NCBI RefSeq assembly: GCF_026104355.1 | Contig: NZ_CP110535.1 | Location: 1,984,001-2,048,000 of the forward strand | Length of the DNA: 64,000 nucleotides | Source of the DNA: Halomonas sp. BDJS001 | GTDB taxonomy: Bacteria > Pseudomonadota > Gammaproteobacteria > Pseudomonadales > Halomonadaceae | Direction: 5' to 3' | In this document: positions 32,954-42,562 of the stretch, piece by piece | Layout of the letters: each line of letters begins with the position of its first letter | How positions within the stretch are numbered: the stretch's first letter is position 1 | Program-made: the position numbers and the translations under genes | Notes under the pieces: model-generated | Seen by the model: the letters and a program-made list of their open reading frames with translations, nothing else | Database searches by the model: none | What the model was told of the DNA's origin: nothing

Positions 32954-33469
32954 ATGGAAGTAGTTATTAATACTGTAATATCCGAGTTTTCGGACTTTAA
33001 TGATCTGAGTGAATTCGTCATTGTGGTGATTCGCTTGCTGTTGGCAGCTGTGCTGGGCGGTCTATTGGGGCTTGAGCGAGAGCAGAGGGGCAAGGCCGCT
33101 GGAATACGCACCCATATGCTGGTCTGCATGGGATCTGCTGTCTTTATATTTATCCCTCAGCAAACGGGTATCTCTGACGCGGAAATGAGCCGGGTCATCC
33201 AGGGCGTGATTGCAGGCATCGGTTTTCTGTGTGCCGGCACCATTATCACCCGTAAAGATGAAAAAGGTACGTCCGGGCTTACCACGGCGGCAGGGGTTTG
33301 GTTGACGGCGGCAATTGGCATAGCCGTCGGCCTGGGACGCGAGCAGACGGCGGTTCTGTGTACGCTGCTGGCCTGGGTAGTCCTCTACGTAGTGCCTTTC
33401 TTTTCTGATTCAATCAGCAAGAAAAAAGCTTCCCACTCAGGGCATGATGAAGATAGTGCCGATGTTTGA
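32954..33469 (+). CDS. MgtC/SapB family membrane protein
   Basis: 171 residues. VIRLLLAAVLGGLLGLEREQ, RTHMLVCMGSAVFIF, RVIQGVIAGIGFLCAGTII and TAAGVWLTAAIGIAVGLG are the MgtC/SapB conserved blocks, in about five membrane helices. It lacks the C-terminal cytosolic ACT-like domain of virulence MgtC and is the short SapB-like form. Role unclear (Mg2+ homeostasis or modulation of other membrane proteins). SD AAGGA before the ATG. Confidence 0.9.
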   Translation: MEVVINTVISEFSDFNDLSEFVIVVIRLLLAAVLGGLLGLEREQRGKAAGIRTHMLVCMGSAVFIFIPQQTGISDAEMSRVIQGVIAGIGFLCAGTIITRKDEKGTSGLTTAAGVWLTAAIGIAVGLGREQTAVLCTLLAWVVLYVVPFFSDSISKKKASHSGHDEDSADV

Positions 33470-33522
33470 TGGCGCTATAGGAGTGTTGTTGTTTATTGAT
33501 GGCGACTCACTCGGATTAAAAA

Positions 33523-33879
33523 TCACTCTTTGCGATATAGCACCATACCGGCGTGATACAGCACGCCGTCTATAAACTCGCCATCTGCAGTAAATCCGGT
33601 GTCGTCCCAGTATTCGATATAGTTACCCGTCACCTGGTAGCGCCCTTGGTAAGCGCTTTCACGCTCACCGCGGGCCTCGTCGTACCGATTGTTGGCTAAA
33701 AGTTGATGACGAATGCGGCCATCTTTCGTGACCCACATTCCAACATACGGGTGGTCTGTCATAGGGGCATTTCCTTCGTTCGGTGTGGTTTCAGCAGAGC
33801 TGGCCGCTGGAAAAATAGTGATAATGCCCGCGACCACCAGTGCTCTTGTCCAATAAATGGGAGATTTGGTTTCTTGCAT
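33523..33879 (-). CDS. Atu4866-domain secreted protein
   Basis: 118 residues from ATG 33879 (AGGAGC upstream). Signal peptide (YWTRALVVAGIITIFPAASSA). The mature part HPYVGMWVTKDGRIRHQLLA, RYDEARGERESAYQGRYQVT and GNYIEYWDDTGFTADGEF matches the Atu4866 family of small beta-barrel proteins of unknown role. It lies just upstream of an SDR gene on the same strand order, so may be linked to it. Confidence 0.85.
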   Translation of the reverse strand: MQETKSPIYWTRALVVAGIITIFPAASSAETTPNEGNAPMTDHPYVGMWVTKDGRIRHQLLANNRYDEARGERESAYQGRYQVTGNYIEYWDDTGFTADGEFIDGVLYHAGMVLYRKE

Positions 33880-33937
33880 TTGAAAGCTCCTGTGCTCAAG
33901 TGCACACCCGAATAGTTCGGGCGTGACGGATGAGGTG

Positions 33938-34678
33938 TTATTGGCTGGCGGTAGGTCGCACCACGATATCGCTGGTATCGACGTCATCAGGCTGGTTGAT
34001 GGCATGGGCTATGGCGGAAGCGATCGCCTCGGGCTTGAGGGCAATCTGACGGAAAAGATCGATCGCTTTTGCAGTTTCAGCGTCGGTGATGGTGTGGGCC
34101 AGTTCCGATTCCACCACGCCTGGGTAGACACAGGTCACGCGGATATTGTCGGTTTCCTGACGTAGCCCATCGGAAATAGCGCGTACCGCATATTTGGTGG
34201 CGCAGTAAACGGCGGCAGTGGGCATAACCGTGAGGCCGCCGATGGAAGAGATATTGATCACCTGACCGCTCTTCTGGGCTTGCATCGTCGGCAGAACGGC
34301 AGCAATACCATTGAGTACGCCGCGAATATTGACGTCGATCATGCGGTTCCACTCATCCACCTTGAGCGCCGCTAAAGGCGAGAGCGGCATTACGCCTGCG
34401 TTGTTGATGATCACATCAATGCGACCATGGGTATGGATCGCAAAATCCGCAAACGCTTGCATGTCTTCAAGATCGGTGACATCCAATGCCTGAAAATCCA
34501 CTGTGCCGCCTGCTGCACGCAGAGAGTGGGTTAATGCCTCCAGTCGGTCGGTGCGGCGTGCACCAATGATCAAGCGGTGCCCTTGGCCTGCCAGCCAACG
34601 GGCAGTGGCTTCACCGATACCGCTGCTGGCACCGGTTAATAAAACGACTTTAGAAGATGGGGTTGATAACGTAGTCAT
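33938..34678 (-). CDS. Short-chain dehydrogenase/reductase (SDR)
   Basis: 246 residues. Classical SDR motifs: VLLTGASSGIGEATARWL (TGxxxGxG), NNAGVMPLS (NNAG), INISSIGG (Ser) and VYCATKYAVRAI (YxxxK). Cytosolic NADP(H)-dependent oxidoreductase, substrate unknown. SD AGAGG before the ATG. The upstream region has direct repeats typical of an AraC-type operator and the stub of an AraC gene beyond. Confidence 0.92.
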   Translation of the reverse strand: MTTLSTPSSKVVLLTGASSGIGEATARWLAGQGHRLIIGARRTDRLEALTHSLRAAGGTVDFQALDVTDLEDMQAFADFAIHTHGRIDVIINNAGVMPLSPLAALKVDEWNRMIDVNIRGVLNGIAAVLPTMQAQKSGQVINISSIGGLTVMPTAAVYCATKYAVRAISDGLRQETDNIRVTCVYPGVVESELAHTITDAETAKAIDLFRQIALKPEAIASAIAHAINQPDDVDTSDIVVRPTASQ

Positions 34679-34744
34679 TGAGTCATCCTCTCAGTAATTG
34701 ACCTTGAGAAGACTAAGCTACCGCGGCGGGCATCTGTATAGGTG

Positions 34745-34773
34745 ATCCTATTGCATCATTGCCTAATCCTATT
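34745..34773. promoter_or_regulatory. Direct-repeat operator-like site upstream of SDR
   Basis: ATCCTATT at 34745-34752 and again at 34766-34773, spaced 21 bases (two helical turns), the usual layout of AraC-family binding sites. A degenerate AraC gene lies about 120 bases to the right. Confidence 0.5.
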
Positions 34774-34884
34774 TGATTGTTAATGGCGTGCGGCGCGTTA
34801 AGCCACCCAGCATGTATATTACTCTTAAGACGTGACCGAATCGGCGAGTTCATCCAGGTGCGGCACGCATGACAGAGGCGGTTA

Positions 34885-35076
34885 AATATAATATTGAATC
34901 GTGATGGGGTAACGGCAGCCGCCGCTAGCCGAGTCGGCTATGAGAGCCCCTTCCAGTTTAGTCGCGAATTTAAGCGGTTCTTTGGCCGACCACCAGCCGA
35001 AGAGGTGCGTACCATGAAAGCAAGCCTTGATTTATTGCCGCCGACTCAGCTGGTCGATATCGCTGTGCCTCACTGA
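34885..35076 (+). pseudogene. AraC-family regulator, C-terminal stub
   Basis: Plus-strand frame reads TAAAASRVGYESPFQFSREF then KRFFGRPPAEEVRTMK and ends at 35076. GYESPxQFSREFKRxFG is the second helix-turn-helix of AraC_N-type regulators that are often divergent from SDR or alcohol dehydrogenase genes. Upstream DNA has no matching N-terminal part, so only about 60 codons remain. Confidence 0.7.
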
Positions 35077-35097
35077 CTTTAAGTCTAAAAATAGCCC

Positions 35098-37047
35098 TCA
35101 ATTATTACTCGAATACCCTTTGCCACGCTTGCCTTTCGTATCCGTGCGGGTTCCCGTACTTTTCCTTCTCGCATAGCTCTTTCTCGGCTTACCCGAGCGC
35201 ATCAAAGGGCCTCCAGCCTCTCCCTGGGCGCTTTGCAGGCTCTGCCTGAGCTTTCCTGCATCGCTGTGGGTGAGCAAACCGCGTAGATCCTCCAGCAGCG
35301 CCTGCTGAAAGGCGTCGGGGTCGTCCTGCTGTTCGGCAATGGCGCGTAGGCGCTGCTCCCATAAGGCGGTGCGCTCCGGGGTGCTTACCGCGCTGGGCAG
35401 GGCGGCGATCAGGGCGCTGCCCAGCTTGGTGGCGCGCAGAGCCTTTTGCTGGCGCACTAAATAGCCGCGCTGCACCAGGGTTTCGATAATGCCTGCGCGG
35501 GTGGCTTCGGTGCCCAGGCCATCGGTGTCGCGTAGGGTGCGGCGTACTTCCGGATCGTCCACGTAGCGGCCAATGTTCATCATCGCCTTGATTAGGCTGG
35601 CATCGGTGAAGGGCTCCGGCGGACGGGTCTCTTTCTCTTCAACGCCTGCGCCGAGTGCTTGGCATGCTTCACCTTGGGTCAGCGGCGGCAGCGGTGGGGT
35701 TTCATCGCGGGTAGTAAACAGCGGTTTCCAGCCTGGGTCGAGAATACTTTGCCCGCGGGCGCGGAAAGCTTCATTAAGCAGCGTAAACTCGGCTTTGACT
35801 TCGAAGGTGCGCAGCGGGCGGTAAAACTGCGCCATCACGTTGCGCACGATCAACCGGAATACGTGGCCTTCGGTAGCGGAGAGCTGCCTGAAATCAGCGG
35901 GCTTGCCGGTCGGTGCAATGGCGTGGTGGGCGCCAACCTGCTTATCGTTCCACGCCTTGGAGCGCAGGGTGAAGTCCGCTCCCTTTAGCCACTGCTGAAG
36001 CCCGTCATCGTTCTGGCACGCACTGCTTAGACTTCGCTGGGCAAGTTGAAGGTGCTCTTCGGGTAGATAGCGGCAATCGGAGCGCGGGTAGGTGATCAGT
36101 TTGTGGCGTTCATAAAGCCGCTGGCAGATATCCAGCACCATCTGCGCTGAAAGCCCATGACGTCGGGCGGCGTCTACCTGAAGGGCAGAGAGCGAGTAGG
36201 GCAGCGGTGGTGCCTGGCGTTTTTCCTGCTGGTCGAGCTTGGTGAGTTGCCCTGATGCACCGGGTAACTGAGCCGCCAAGGCATCGGCGGGCCTGCGGTC
36301 AATCAAACGGCCTTGATCGTCAAGGGGTTGATGCTCTTTGGGCGCCCACCAGGCGCGCAATTGGCCTTGGGTAACCTTGAGATCGACCCATAGCGGATAG
36401 AACGGATGGGGCACAAAATCACGGATGGCGTTATCGCGGCGCACGATTAATCCCAGTACCGGAGTTTGCACGCGTCCCACAGACAGCACTCCGTCGTGGC
36501 CTGCCTGGCGGCCGGTGAGCGTCCAGGCGCGAGTAAGGTTAATGCCATACAGCCAGTCGGCACGGGAGCGGGCCTGGGCCGCCTGAAACAGCGGCTGGTA
36601 GTCGGCGTTGGAGCGTAGCTTGGCAAGCGCCCGGCTGACGGCAGGCTTGTTCAAATCACTGATTAGCAGCCGTTGTACCGGGCCGCGATACTTCATGTAC
36701 TCGATGACTTCCTGCACCAGTAACTGGCCTTCACGATCAGGGTCGCCGGCGTGCACCACATCCGTTGCTTGTTTGATCAGCTTGCGAATCACTGCCAGTT
36801 GGCCCCGCGCCTTAGATCGCGGCATCAGTTTCCACTGCTGCGGCACAATGGGTAGCCGATCCAGCCGCCACTGTTTGTCGGCGGGGTCGTAGGCTTCCGG
36901 CGGCGCTTGTTCTAACAGGTGCCCCAGGCACCAGGTGACCGTGGTGTCGCCACATACCACCGCGCCCTCCTGGCGTTTGCTAGTGCCCGGTAATGCCTCG
37001 GCAATGGCTTGGGCGAGGCTGGGTTTTTCGGCAATTATCAGGCGCAT
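35098..37047 (-). CDS. topB: DNA topoisomerase III
   Basis: 649 residues from ATG 37047, which directly begins RLIIAEKPSLAQAIAEALPG (Toprim start); longer frames are rejected. Type IA topoisomerase: Toprim acid motif (HAGDPDREGQLLV), active-site region LVTYPRSDCRYLPEEH with catalytic Tyr (about 320), and TDGLGTEATRAGIIETL. The C-terminal tail is short and lysine/arginine rich with no zinc fingers. It relaxes negative supercoils and decatenates precatenanes. Confidence 0.95.
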   Translation of the reverse strand: MRLIIAEKPSLAQAIAEALPGTSKRQEGAVVCGDTTVTWCLGHLLEQAPPEAYDPADKQWRLDRLPIVPQQWKLMPRSKARGQLAVIRKLIKQATDVVHAGDPDREGQLLVQEVIEYMKYRGPVQRLLISDLNKPAVSRALAKLRSNADYQPLFQAAQARSRADWLYGINLTRAWTLTGRQAGHDGVLSVGRVQTPVLGLIVRRDNAIRDFVPHPFYPLWVDLKVTQGQLRAWWAPKEHQPLDDQGRLIDRRPADALAAQLPGASGQLTKLDQQEKRQAPPLPYSLSALQVDAARRHGLSAQMVLDICQRLYERHKLITYPRSDCRYLPEEHLQLAQRSLSSACQNDDGLQQWLKGADFTLRSKAWNDKQVGAHHAIAPTGKPADFRQLSATEGHVFRLIVRNVMAQFYRPLRTFEVKAEFTLLNEAFRARGQSILDPGWKPLFTTRDETPPLPPLTQGEACQALGAGVEEKETRPPEPFTDASLIKAMMNIGRYVDDPEVRRTLRDTDGLGTEATRAGIIETLVQRGYLVRQQKALRATKLGSALIAALPSAVSTPERTALWEQRLRAIAEQQDDPDAFQQALLEDLRGLLTHSDAGKLRQSLQSAQGEAGGPLMRSGKPRKSYARRKSTGTRTDTKGKRGKGYSSNN

Positions 37048-37237
37048 AGCAGCGAAGCCTTCATCGTATCCTTGAATGGCGCCTATGGTAGCAGACACAT
37101 TGATCTATATAGAGCAAGGTATCGTAGGGGGATGTATAGTGATGCTAGATATTTTCAAAATATTTTTATTGTATCAGTTGTGTATAAATAATTCGGCTTA
37201 GTTAAGTGGTGAGTTGAGTAACCAGGAGAGGCAGCAA

Positions 37238-38475
37238 ATGCGTGATCACGGCAGAACGCGTCGTTTAATGGGATTGGGGGCACGTACCGGCGGGGCGTTG
37301 CTTAAAACCCGTTTAGGTGGCCAAGCGGACTGGCGCGCCCTGGGTGAAGCGCTGTTGAGGGGCTTTCAGAGCTGAAAGGCCCGGCCATGAAGCTGGCCCA
37401 AATTATGTCCCAGTGGGATGATCTGCTGCCGCCCGATCTCGCCGAGGAGCTTGCCCGCTTGCAGCGGCAGGCCGAGCCGATGCCTTGGCCGCGTATTCAT
37501 GAAGCGCTGATTCAGCAGTATGGCGATATTGACCACTACTTCAGCGAAGTCGAGGAGCGGCCCTTTGCCAGCGCCTCCATGGGGCAGGTTCACCGCGCCA
37601 CTACCCATGAGGGCGAAATTGTCGTGCTCAAGGTGCAGTACCCTGGCCTTGCCGAGGTGCTGGAGAGCGATTTGATCCAGGTGCGGCGCATTGTGCGTTT
37701 AGGCCGCTGGTTTAAAGTGCCCCAGGCGCGCTTGGACGCTCTGTTTGAAGAGCTTGCCGAAAGCCTGCGTGGCGAGCTGGATTATCACGCAGAAGCCGCT
37801 GCGCTGGCCCGTTACCGTGAGCGCTATAAGGATGACCCACGGCTGGTGATTCCCGAGCCGCTGACTGAGCTTTCCGGCCCCCATGTCTTGGCGATGCGCT
37901 ACGTGGAGGGCACTCCTCTGCGCGAGTTAACCGATGCAGATGACACGACGCGCCAAGGTATCGCCCAAACGCTGGCAGACTGGATAACCCAAGAGCTATT
38001 TACCTACGGCGAGTTCCACGCCGACCCTCACGCTGGCAATTTTGCCGCCGATGCCCAGGGGCGACTGGTGATTTACGATTTAGGCGCGGTGATTGCCGTA
38101 CCTGATGCGCGCTTGAAAGCAATGATGCAACTGCTTGATGCCACGCTAAAACATGATCCAATGGGGATGGATGAAGCCTTGATGCAAATGGGCGGCCGCC
38201 AAGGGCAGGGAGCGCCGCTGGCGCTCTATCGTGAATCTGCCGAATGTATCGCGCCGCTGTTTGAACCGGGGGAGCAGGATTTTAGCGATGTACGGGTACA
38301 CCGCCGTCTGCGCGAGCTGACCCCGAAAGTATGGGCGGCGATGGATCGTCTGCAGCCCCCCGCCGATACGCTGCTGCTCTCTCGGGCGCTGAACGGCCAC
38401 TACTGGAATCTGGTACGTTTGGGAGCGCGGTTGGATATGCATGAGCGAACCCGACCGCTGCTTGAGTGGGCGTAA
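37238..38475 (+). pseudogene. ABC1/UbiB-family kinase-like protein, one-base frameshift
   Basis: ATG 37238 (AGGAGAGG upstream) opens RDHGRTRRLMGLGARTGGAL...LGEALLRG; the reading frame then needs one extra G in the G4 run at about 37359-37362 to continue as LSELKGPAMKLAQIMSQW. LKGPxMKLAQ (KxGQ-type N-lobe signature) is the hallmark of AarF/ABC1 proteins. Downstream: PFASASMGQVHRA, VVLKVQYPG, HADPHAGNF (catalytic Asp) and VIYDLGAV. Total about 412 residues. ABC1 proteins are atypical kinases or ATPases that support ubiquinone synthesis; this is a second, non-ubi-linked paralogue. It is probably intact in the cell. Confidence 0.8.
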
Positions 38476-38496
38476 ACCATCCAGGCGAGTGACTCC

Positions 38497-39090
38497 CTAG
38501 CCAAGGGGTTTCAGCCAAAACACCATGGGCTTATGGCTTTCCGCCTGCTCGCCAATATCTCGCCAAGCGAAGGTGGTGGCAAGCTCTCCATGGCGCTGGT
38601 AGCCATGGGCGTTCCAAAAACCTTGAAGCGAGCGGTAGTCGGCAGGTTCAGCGGGGTGATCTGCGGGTCGTTCTACCGCGCAAAAAGCGGCTATATCAAA
38701 TCTCTGTCGTTTGGCGTGGGCTTCTCGTTCGGCCAAAAAGCGTTTACCCGTTCCACTGCCACGATAGGTGGGAAGCAGCACGGATTCACCATAGTAGAAA
38801 ACGCGCTCGGGATCGATGCCGTTGGTTATAAACGGTTGGCGGAATTCGTCGACCTCATTCTCAAGAGGTTGTCCGGTTGCTGCCCCCACCAGTTCTTCTC
38901 TGTCGAAGGCCAGTACGAATAAACTATTCGGGTTCTCAGCATAGCGACCTAAATAATCCGATTCGTAGCTGAGTTCGCCATCGTAAAGGTAGGGAAAGTC
39001 ACGAAATACTCGAATGCGAAGGCGGGCAAGCGCTGGCAAATGGGGGGCTATCGCCGAACCTTGGCAGAGGCTAACGGTTAGTTCGCTCAT
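38497..39090 (-). CDS. GNAT-family N-acetyltransferase
   Basis: 197 residues from ATG 39090 (GGAGCGATGCA upstream). ARLRIRVFRDFPYLYDGE, FVLAFDREELVGAATGQPL and VLLPTYRGSGTGKRFLAERE (acetyl-CoA loop RGxGxG/x) show a GNAT fold. The N-terminal half, rich in aromatic residues, is typical of a Halomonas/Pseudomonas uncharacterised group. Acceptor substrate unknown. Convergent with the ABC1 kinase gene. Confidence 0.85.
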   Translation of the reverse strand: MSELTVSLCQGSAIAPHLPALARLRIRVFRDFPYLYDGELSYESDYLGRYAENPNSLFVLAFDREELVGAATGQPLENEVDEFRQPFITNGIDPERVFYYGESVLLPTYRGSGTGKRFLAEREAHAKRQRFDIAAFCAVERPADHPAEPADYRSLQGFWNAHGYQRHGELATTFAWRDIGEQAESHKPMVFWLKPLG

Positions 39091-39234
39091 TGCATCGCTC
39101 CAGTTGACTCGAACGCTGTGTGGTTTGCTCAAATCGCTGCACTCTAGCAGCCCTTAACATCGTCGCCAATCCTCTCTGCGTGAACCTTAAGGGACATGCT
39201 AAACTATGCCGCTTTTAACACAGTGGAGACGGCA

Positions 39235-41052
39235 ATGCTGGCGGTATGGGTCGATCAGCTGCTGGGATTCGCCTCCGGGGCACTCTCGGCAATCAGGCAA
39301 CAAGAACACTATCCGGATTTTATGACCTGGGTGCGCGCCCAAGGCGCGGACGCCTTTGAAGGCGATGTGGCCATGGCCCAGGCGTTGGCACCGGTGCTAT
39401 GGTCGCAAACCCCGCTGGAGCGGCTCGATTTCGCCTGCGAGCCCCTCGCCACGCCGGGGCGTAATGAACCCTGCTGGTGTGACTCTGGGCGCAAATTCAA
39501 GCAGTGCTGCTACCAGGTTGAGTTTCCCACCGAAATACCCGACCAGATGATGTGGATGCTCTCGCTGCGCGAATGGAAGGGTGCGACCCTGAAAGCCGCA
39601 TTGGATAGCCAGCGGGCACCGGCTCAAGCACTGCTGGAAGCCGGGTTGATCGCCGCTGAAAGCGGCCAGACGGGGCGCGCAATGCAAATCCTTGAATCGC
39701 TGTTCGATGGTAGCGACTGGTCACGCCTGCCTGACCAGGCCGAGCCGGCCTTTGAGATTTTGCTGGATATCTATCAAGAGCGCGGCTTTAGCCGGAAACG
39801 CGCCGACCTGCTGGACGATGTGATGGAGCGCGGGCCGCTGTTCTTACGCGGTGTGGCGCTTGAGCGACTGTGTTTAATGCATCTGGACAACGATGATCTG
39901 GACAGTGCCCGGGGCGCCTTTGTTAAGGCTCAGCAGGCGCTGCCTGATTCGCCCACATTGGCCTACATTGAAGCCATGCTATTGCTGCATGAAGGTCACG
40001 AGCAGGAGGCTAAAGAGCGTGCCAACTTCTGGTACCGCCGCCTGGTGCGCCAGGGCGAGCTGGATGAAGATCAGTTGGATTTTCTCGCTGCGTTGGCGGA
40101 TAACCCCGGCGCGACGCTTGCCGATCAGTTGCTCAGTGCGGAAGAGGATCTGGCCACCCCATTGGTGGCGCTTCAGGCATTGTTGGCTGCGCTGCCGACG
40201 GCCCCCAAAATCGATGTCAGCGCCGACCCTGAAAGTGGGCGTTTGTTTTACAACTCCAGTGCCCGGGAGGCAACGCTATTTGCCGCTTGGCATGAGCACT
40301 TTCAAGTGCTGGTGGATGAAGACGTAGCGCTGGGCTTTCGTGATGACCCTTGGGGCAACGCCATTGAGTGGATGTCGGCACTCTGCGCGCATCCCGAGTG
40401 GCTGGACGCGCCCCAGGTAGTGCAAGACGTAACTTTGGCGCTCACCAGCCGTTTTGGCAGCCTGCCCTGGATGGCCCCCAGCCTGCTGGAACCGCTGGCG
40501 CTGCGCCTTTCGCGCTGGCTGGAACAAGCCCGCGCCGAAGGCGGCGGTAACCTGTGCTGGGACGATGCCGACAACGCCATGCTGCTGCGCACGGGGTTAG
40601 CCTTGGTTGTGGGTATGGAGCGGGGTGCCCGCCAGCACTCACGGGAACTCGCCGAGGAGCTACTGCTGATCGACCAGGAGGATAGCTTGGGCCTGCGTGA
40701 ACTGGTGCTCGACCAGCTACTGCGCGATGATCGCAATGAAGAGGCGTTAGCGCTGGCTGAAGAGAGTGACGACGATGGCTCGCTAGTGCTCGGACTGCTA
40801 ATGGGCAAAACCCTGGCGCTCTATCGTTTAGAGCAGCATGAGGCAGCCGAAGCCGCGCTTGTTGATGTGCTTGGCCATAACCGCTACGCGCTAGAGCTGA
40901 TTTGTGCCGAAAGCCCCCGGCCCTCTATGCCCCACCCGGATGGCCAGGTTGACCCCGGCTCCCGGGCGGAAGCATGGCAGTACCGTACCTTGATGCGCGA
41001 TCAGTGGCGCACAACGCCTGGGGCGTTGGAGTGGTTAGAAGCTCACCGCTAG
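39235..41052 (+). CDS. SEC-C metal-binding, TPR-like repeat protein
   Basis: 605 residues from ATG 39235 (GGAGACGGCA upstream; ATG 39196 with AAGGGA is a weaker alternative). A SEC-C zinc motif is at about 80-92 (NEPCWCDSGRKFKQCC, CxCx8CC), the same element that binds Zn at the SecA C-terminus. The rest is helical and leucine/alanine rich, with patterns like tetratricopeptide repeats (ALLEAGLIAAESGQTGRAMQ, ARGAFVKAQQALPDSPTLAY). Very acidic, cytosolic. Likely a protein-interaction adaptor; function unknown. Confidence 0.85.
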   Translation: MLAVWVDQLLGFASGALSAIRQQEHYPDFMTWVRAQGADAFEGDVAMAQALAPVLWSQTPLERLDFACEPLATPGRNEPCWCDSGRKFKQCCYQVEFPTEIPDQMMWMLSLREWKGATLKAALDSQRAPAQALLEAGLIAAESGQTGRAMQILESLFDGSDWSRLPDQAEPAFEILLDIYQERGFSRKRADLLDDVMERGPLFLRGVALERLCLMHLDNDDLDSARGAFVKAQQALPDSPTLAYIEAMLLLHEGHEQEAKERANFWYRRLVRQGELDEDQLDFLAALADNPGATLADQLLSAEEDLATPLVALQALLAALPTAPKIDVSADPESGRLFYNSSAREATLFAAWHEHFQVLVDEDVALGFRDDPWGNAIEWMSALCAHPEWLDAPQVVQDVTLALTSRFGSLPWMAPSLLEPLALRLSRWLEQARAEGGGNLCWDDADNAMLLRTGLALVVGMERGARQHSRELAEELLLIDQEDSLGLRELVLDQLLRDDRNEEALALAEESDDDGSLVLGLLMGKTLALYRLEQHEAAEAALVDVLGHNRYALELICAESPRPSMPHPDGQVDPGSRAEAWQYRTLMRDQWRTTPGALEWLEAHR

Positions 41053-41087
41053 TCTAAACCTTCACTCGGCTAATCCTTCAAGCCTGT

Positions 41088-42449
41088 TCAAGCAGGCTTG
41101 GGGGTGGGCACTAATTGTTTGTCTCGGCTGATCCAGATCGCCAATACAATCGCCGGTATGCCTAGCAGTGTGGCGATGACAAAAAAGCTCGGGTAGCCCT
41201 GAGCGGTGACGACCAGCCCCCCAAAACCGCTTAGAAATTTTCCCGGTAGTGTCATTAATGACGAGAACAGCGCGTATTGCGTGGCGGTGTAGGCGCGTGA
41301 AGTGAGGCTGGAGAGAAAGGCGATAAACACCGCGCTGGCTAAGCCGTTGGCGAGGTTATCGCCAATAATCGTGATTACCAGCATGGGTAATTGACTGCCT
41401 ACCAGGGCAAGGAGGGCAAACAGCAGGTTCGTTATCATCACCAGTCCCGCGCCGAAGATCAGCAGCGGGCCGATGCCGTAGCGGGCGACAAGAAGCCCGC
41501 CTAAAATCCCGCCGGTAATACTCATCGCAATGCCAAATATATTGGTTACATTGGCAATCTCGGCCAGCGAAAAGCCCAGGTCGATATACAGCGGGTTGGC
41601 CATGGAGGCCATGGCCAAATCGCTAATCCTGAATACCGCAATAAACACTAAAATCCACAGCGCTTTCACTCCATAGCGGCTAAAAAAGTCGGTAAACGGA
41701 CAGACCAGCGCACCAATACTCCAGGCACCCAGGCGGCGCAGTATTTTAGGCTTGCCCCGGCTGGCGCGAATAAACGCCCGTACCTTAGGCTCGTGGATAA
41801 GTTGAACGGAGAGGGAGGCGCGTTTTGGCTCCGGACGCAGCAGTACGGTAATCACGCCAATGCTCATTAACGCCGCCATAGTCAGATACGCCACATCCCA
41901 AGAGGTCGACGCCGCGATATACAGCGCACCGGCACCTGCGGCCAACAAACCGCCTCGATAGCCAATAATATAGGTCGAGGCCATAGCGGCCTGGACATCG
42001 TCATCGGCGGACTCAATACGGTAGGCGTCGATTGCAATATCTTGCGTCGCTGAGCCAAACGCTACTAGCAGTGCAAACAGAGCCACCCAGCCGAGATTAC
42101 CCACCGGGCTCAAACCGGCGAGGCCGATCAGCCCAGCCGCAATCAGGCTTTGTGCTAACAGCATCCAGCCGCGTCGTTGACCAAAGGCGCGGGTTAGTAG
42201 CGGTAGTGCCAGCCGATCCACCACTGGGGCCCAGAAAAATTTGATTGAGTAGAGCATGCCGATCCAGGCAAAAAAACCAATCGCCGCGACCTCAACGCCA
42301 TCGCTGCGCAACCAGGCGGAGAGCGTTGAAAACACCAGCAGAAAAGGCAGGCCTGCGGAAAACCCCAAAAACAGCATGGTAATAACGGGTGCACGACAAT
42401 AAATCGCCAGCGCAGCAAGCCAACTGCGCTGGGGGGTGGGGCTCAACAT
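41088..42449 (-). CDS. ampG: AmpG-family muropeptide MFS transporter
   Basis: 453 residues, twelve or more hydrophobic segments. LFLGFSAGLPFLLVFSTLSAW, FFAWIGMLYSIKFFWAPVVDRL, QRRGWMLLAQ, GSATQDIAIDAYRIE and the C-terminal MTLPGKFLSGFGG match AmpG, which imports GlcNAc-anhMurNAc peptides for peptidoglycan recycling. ATG preceded by AGGAG. Divergent from slyD. An AAGCCTG...CAGGCTT hairpin overlaps its stop region. Confidence 0.92.
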   Translation of the reverse strand: MLSPTPQRSWLAALAIYCRAPVITMLFLGFSAGLPFLLVFSTLSAWLRSDGVEVAAIGFFAWIGMLYSIKFFWAPVVDRLALPLLTRAFGQRRGWMLLAQSLIAAGLIGLAGLSPVGNLGWVALFALLVAFGSATQDIAIDAYRIESADDDVQAAMASTYIIGYRGGLLAAGAGALYIAASTSWDVAYLTMAALMSIGVITVLLRPEPKRASLSVQLIHEPKVRAFIRASRGKPKILRRLGAWSIGALVCPFTDFFSRYGVKALWILVFIAVFRISDLAMASMANPLYIDLGFSLAEIANVTNIFGIAMSITGGILGGLLVARYGIGPLLIFGAGLVMITNLLFALLALVGSQLPMLVITIIGDNLANGLASAVFIAFLSSLTSRAYTATQYALFSSLMTLPGKFLSGFGGLVVTAQGYPSFFVIATLLGIPAIVLAIWISRDKQLVPTPKPA

Positions 42450-42562
42450 TAAACGCTACTCCTGGTGGAAAGACGCTGGCAATGGCCAGGTGGTAAACTG
42501 AGACATTGTTCTATTACAACGTTCTAACACAAAACCGACAGCTTACCGGAGAGGAGTTTTCC

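Noticed and set aside
39465-39520. SEC-C motif suggesting a SecA gene
   Set aside because: Only the zinc motif is shared; there are no DEAD-type ATPase motifs, and the rest is repeat-like helical sequence.
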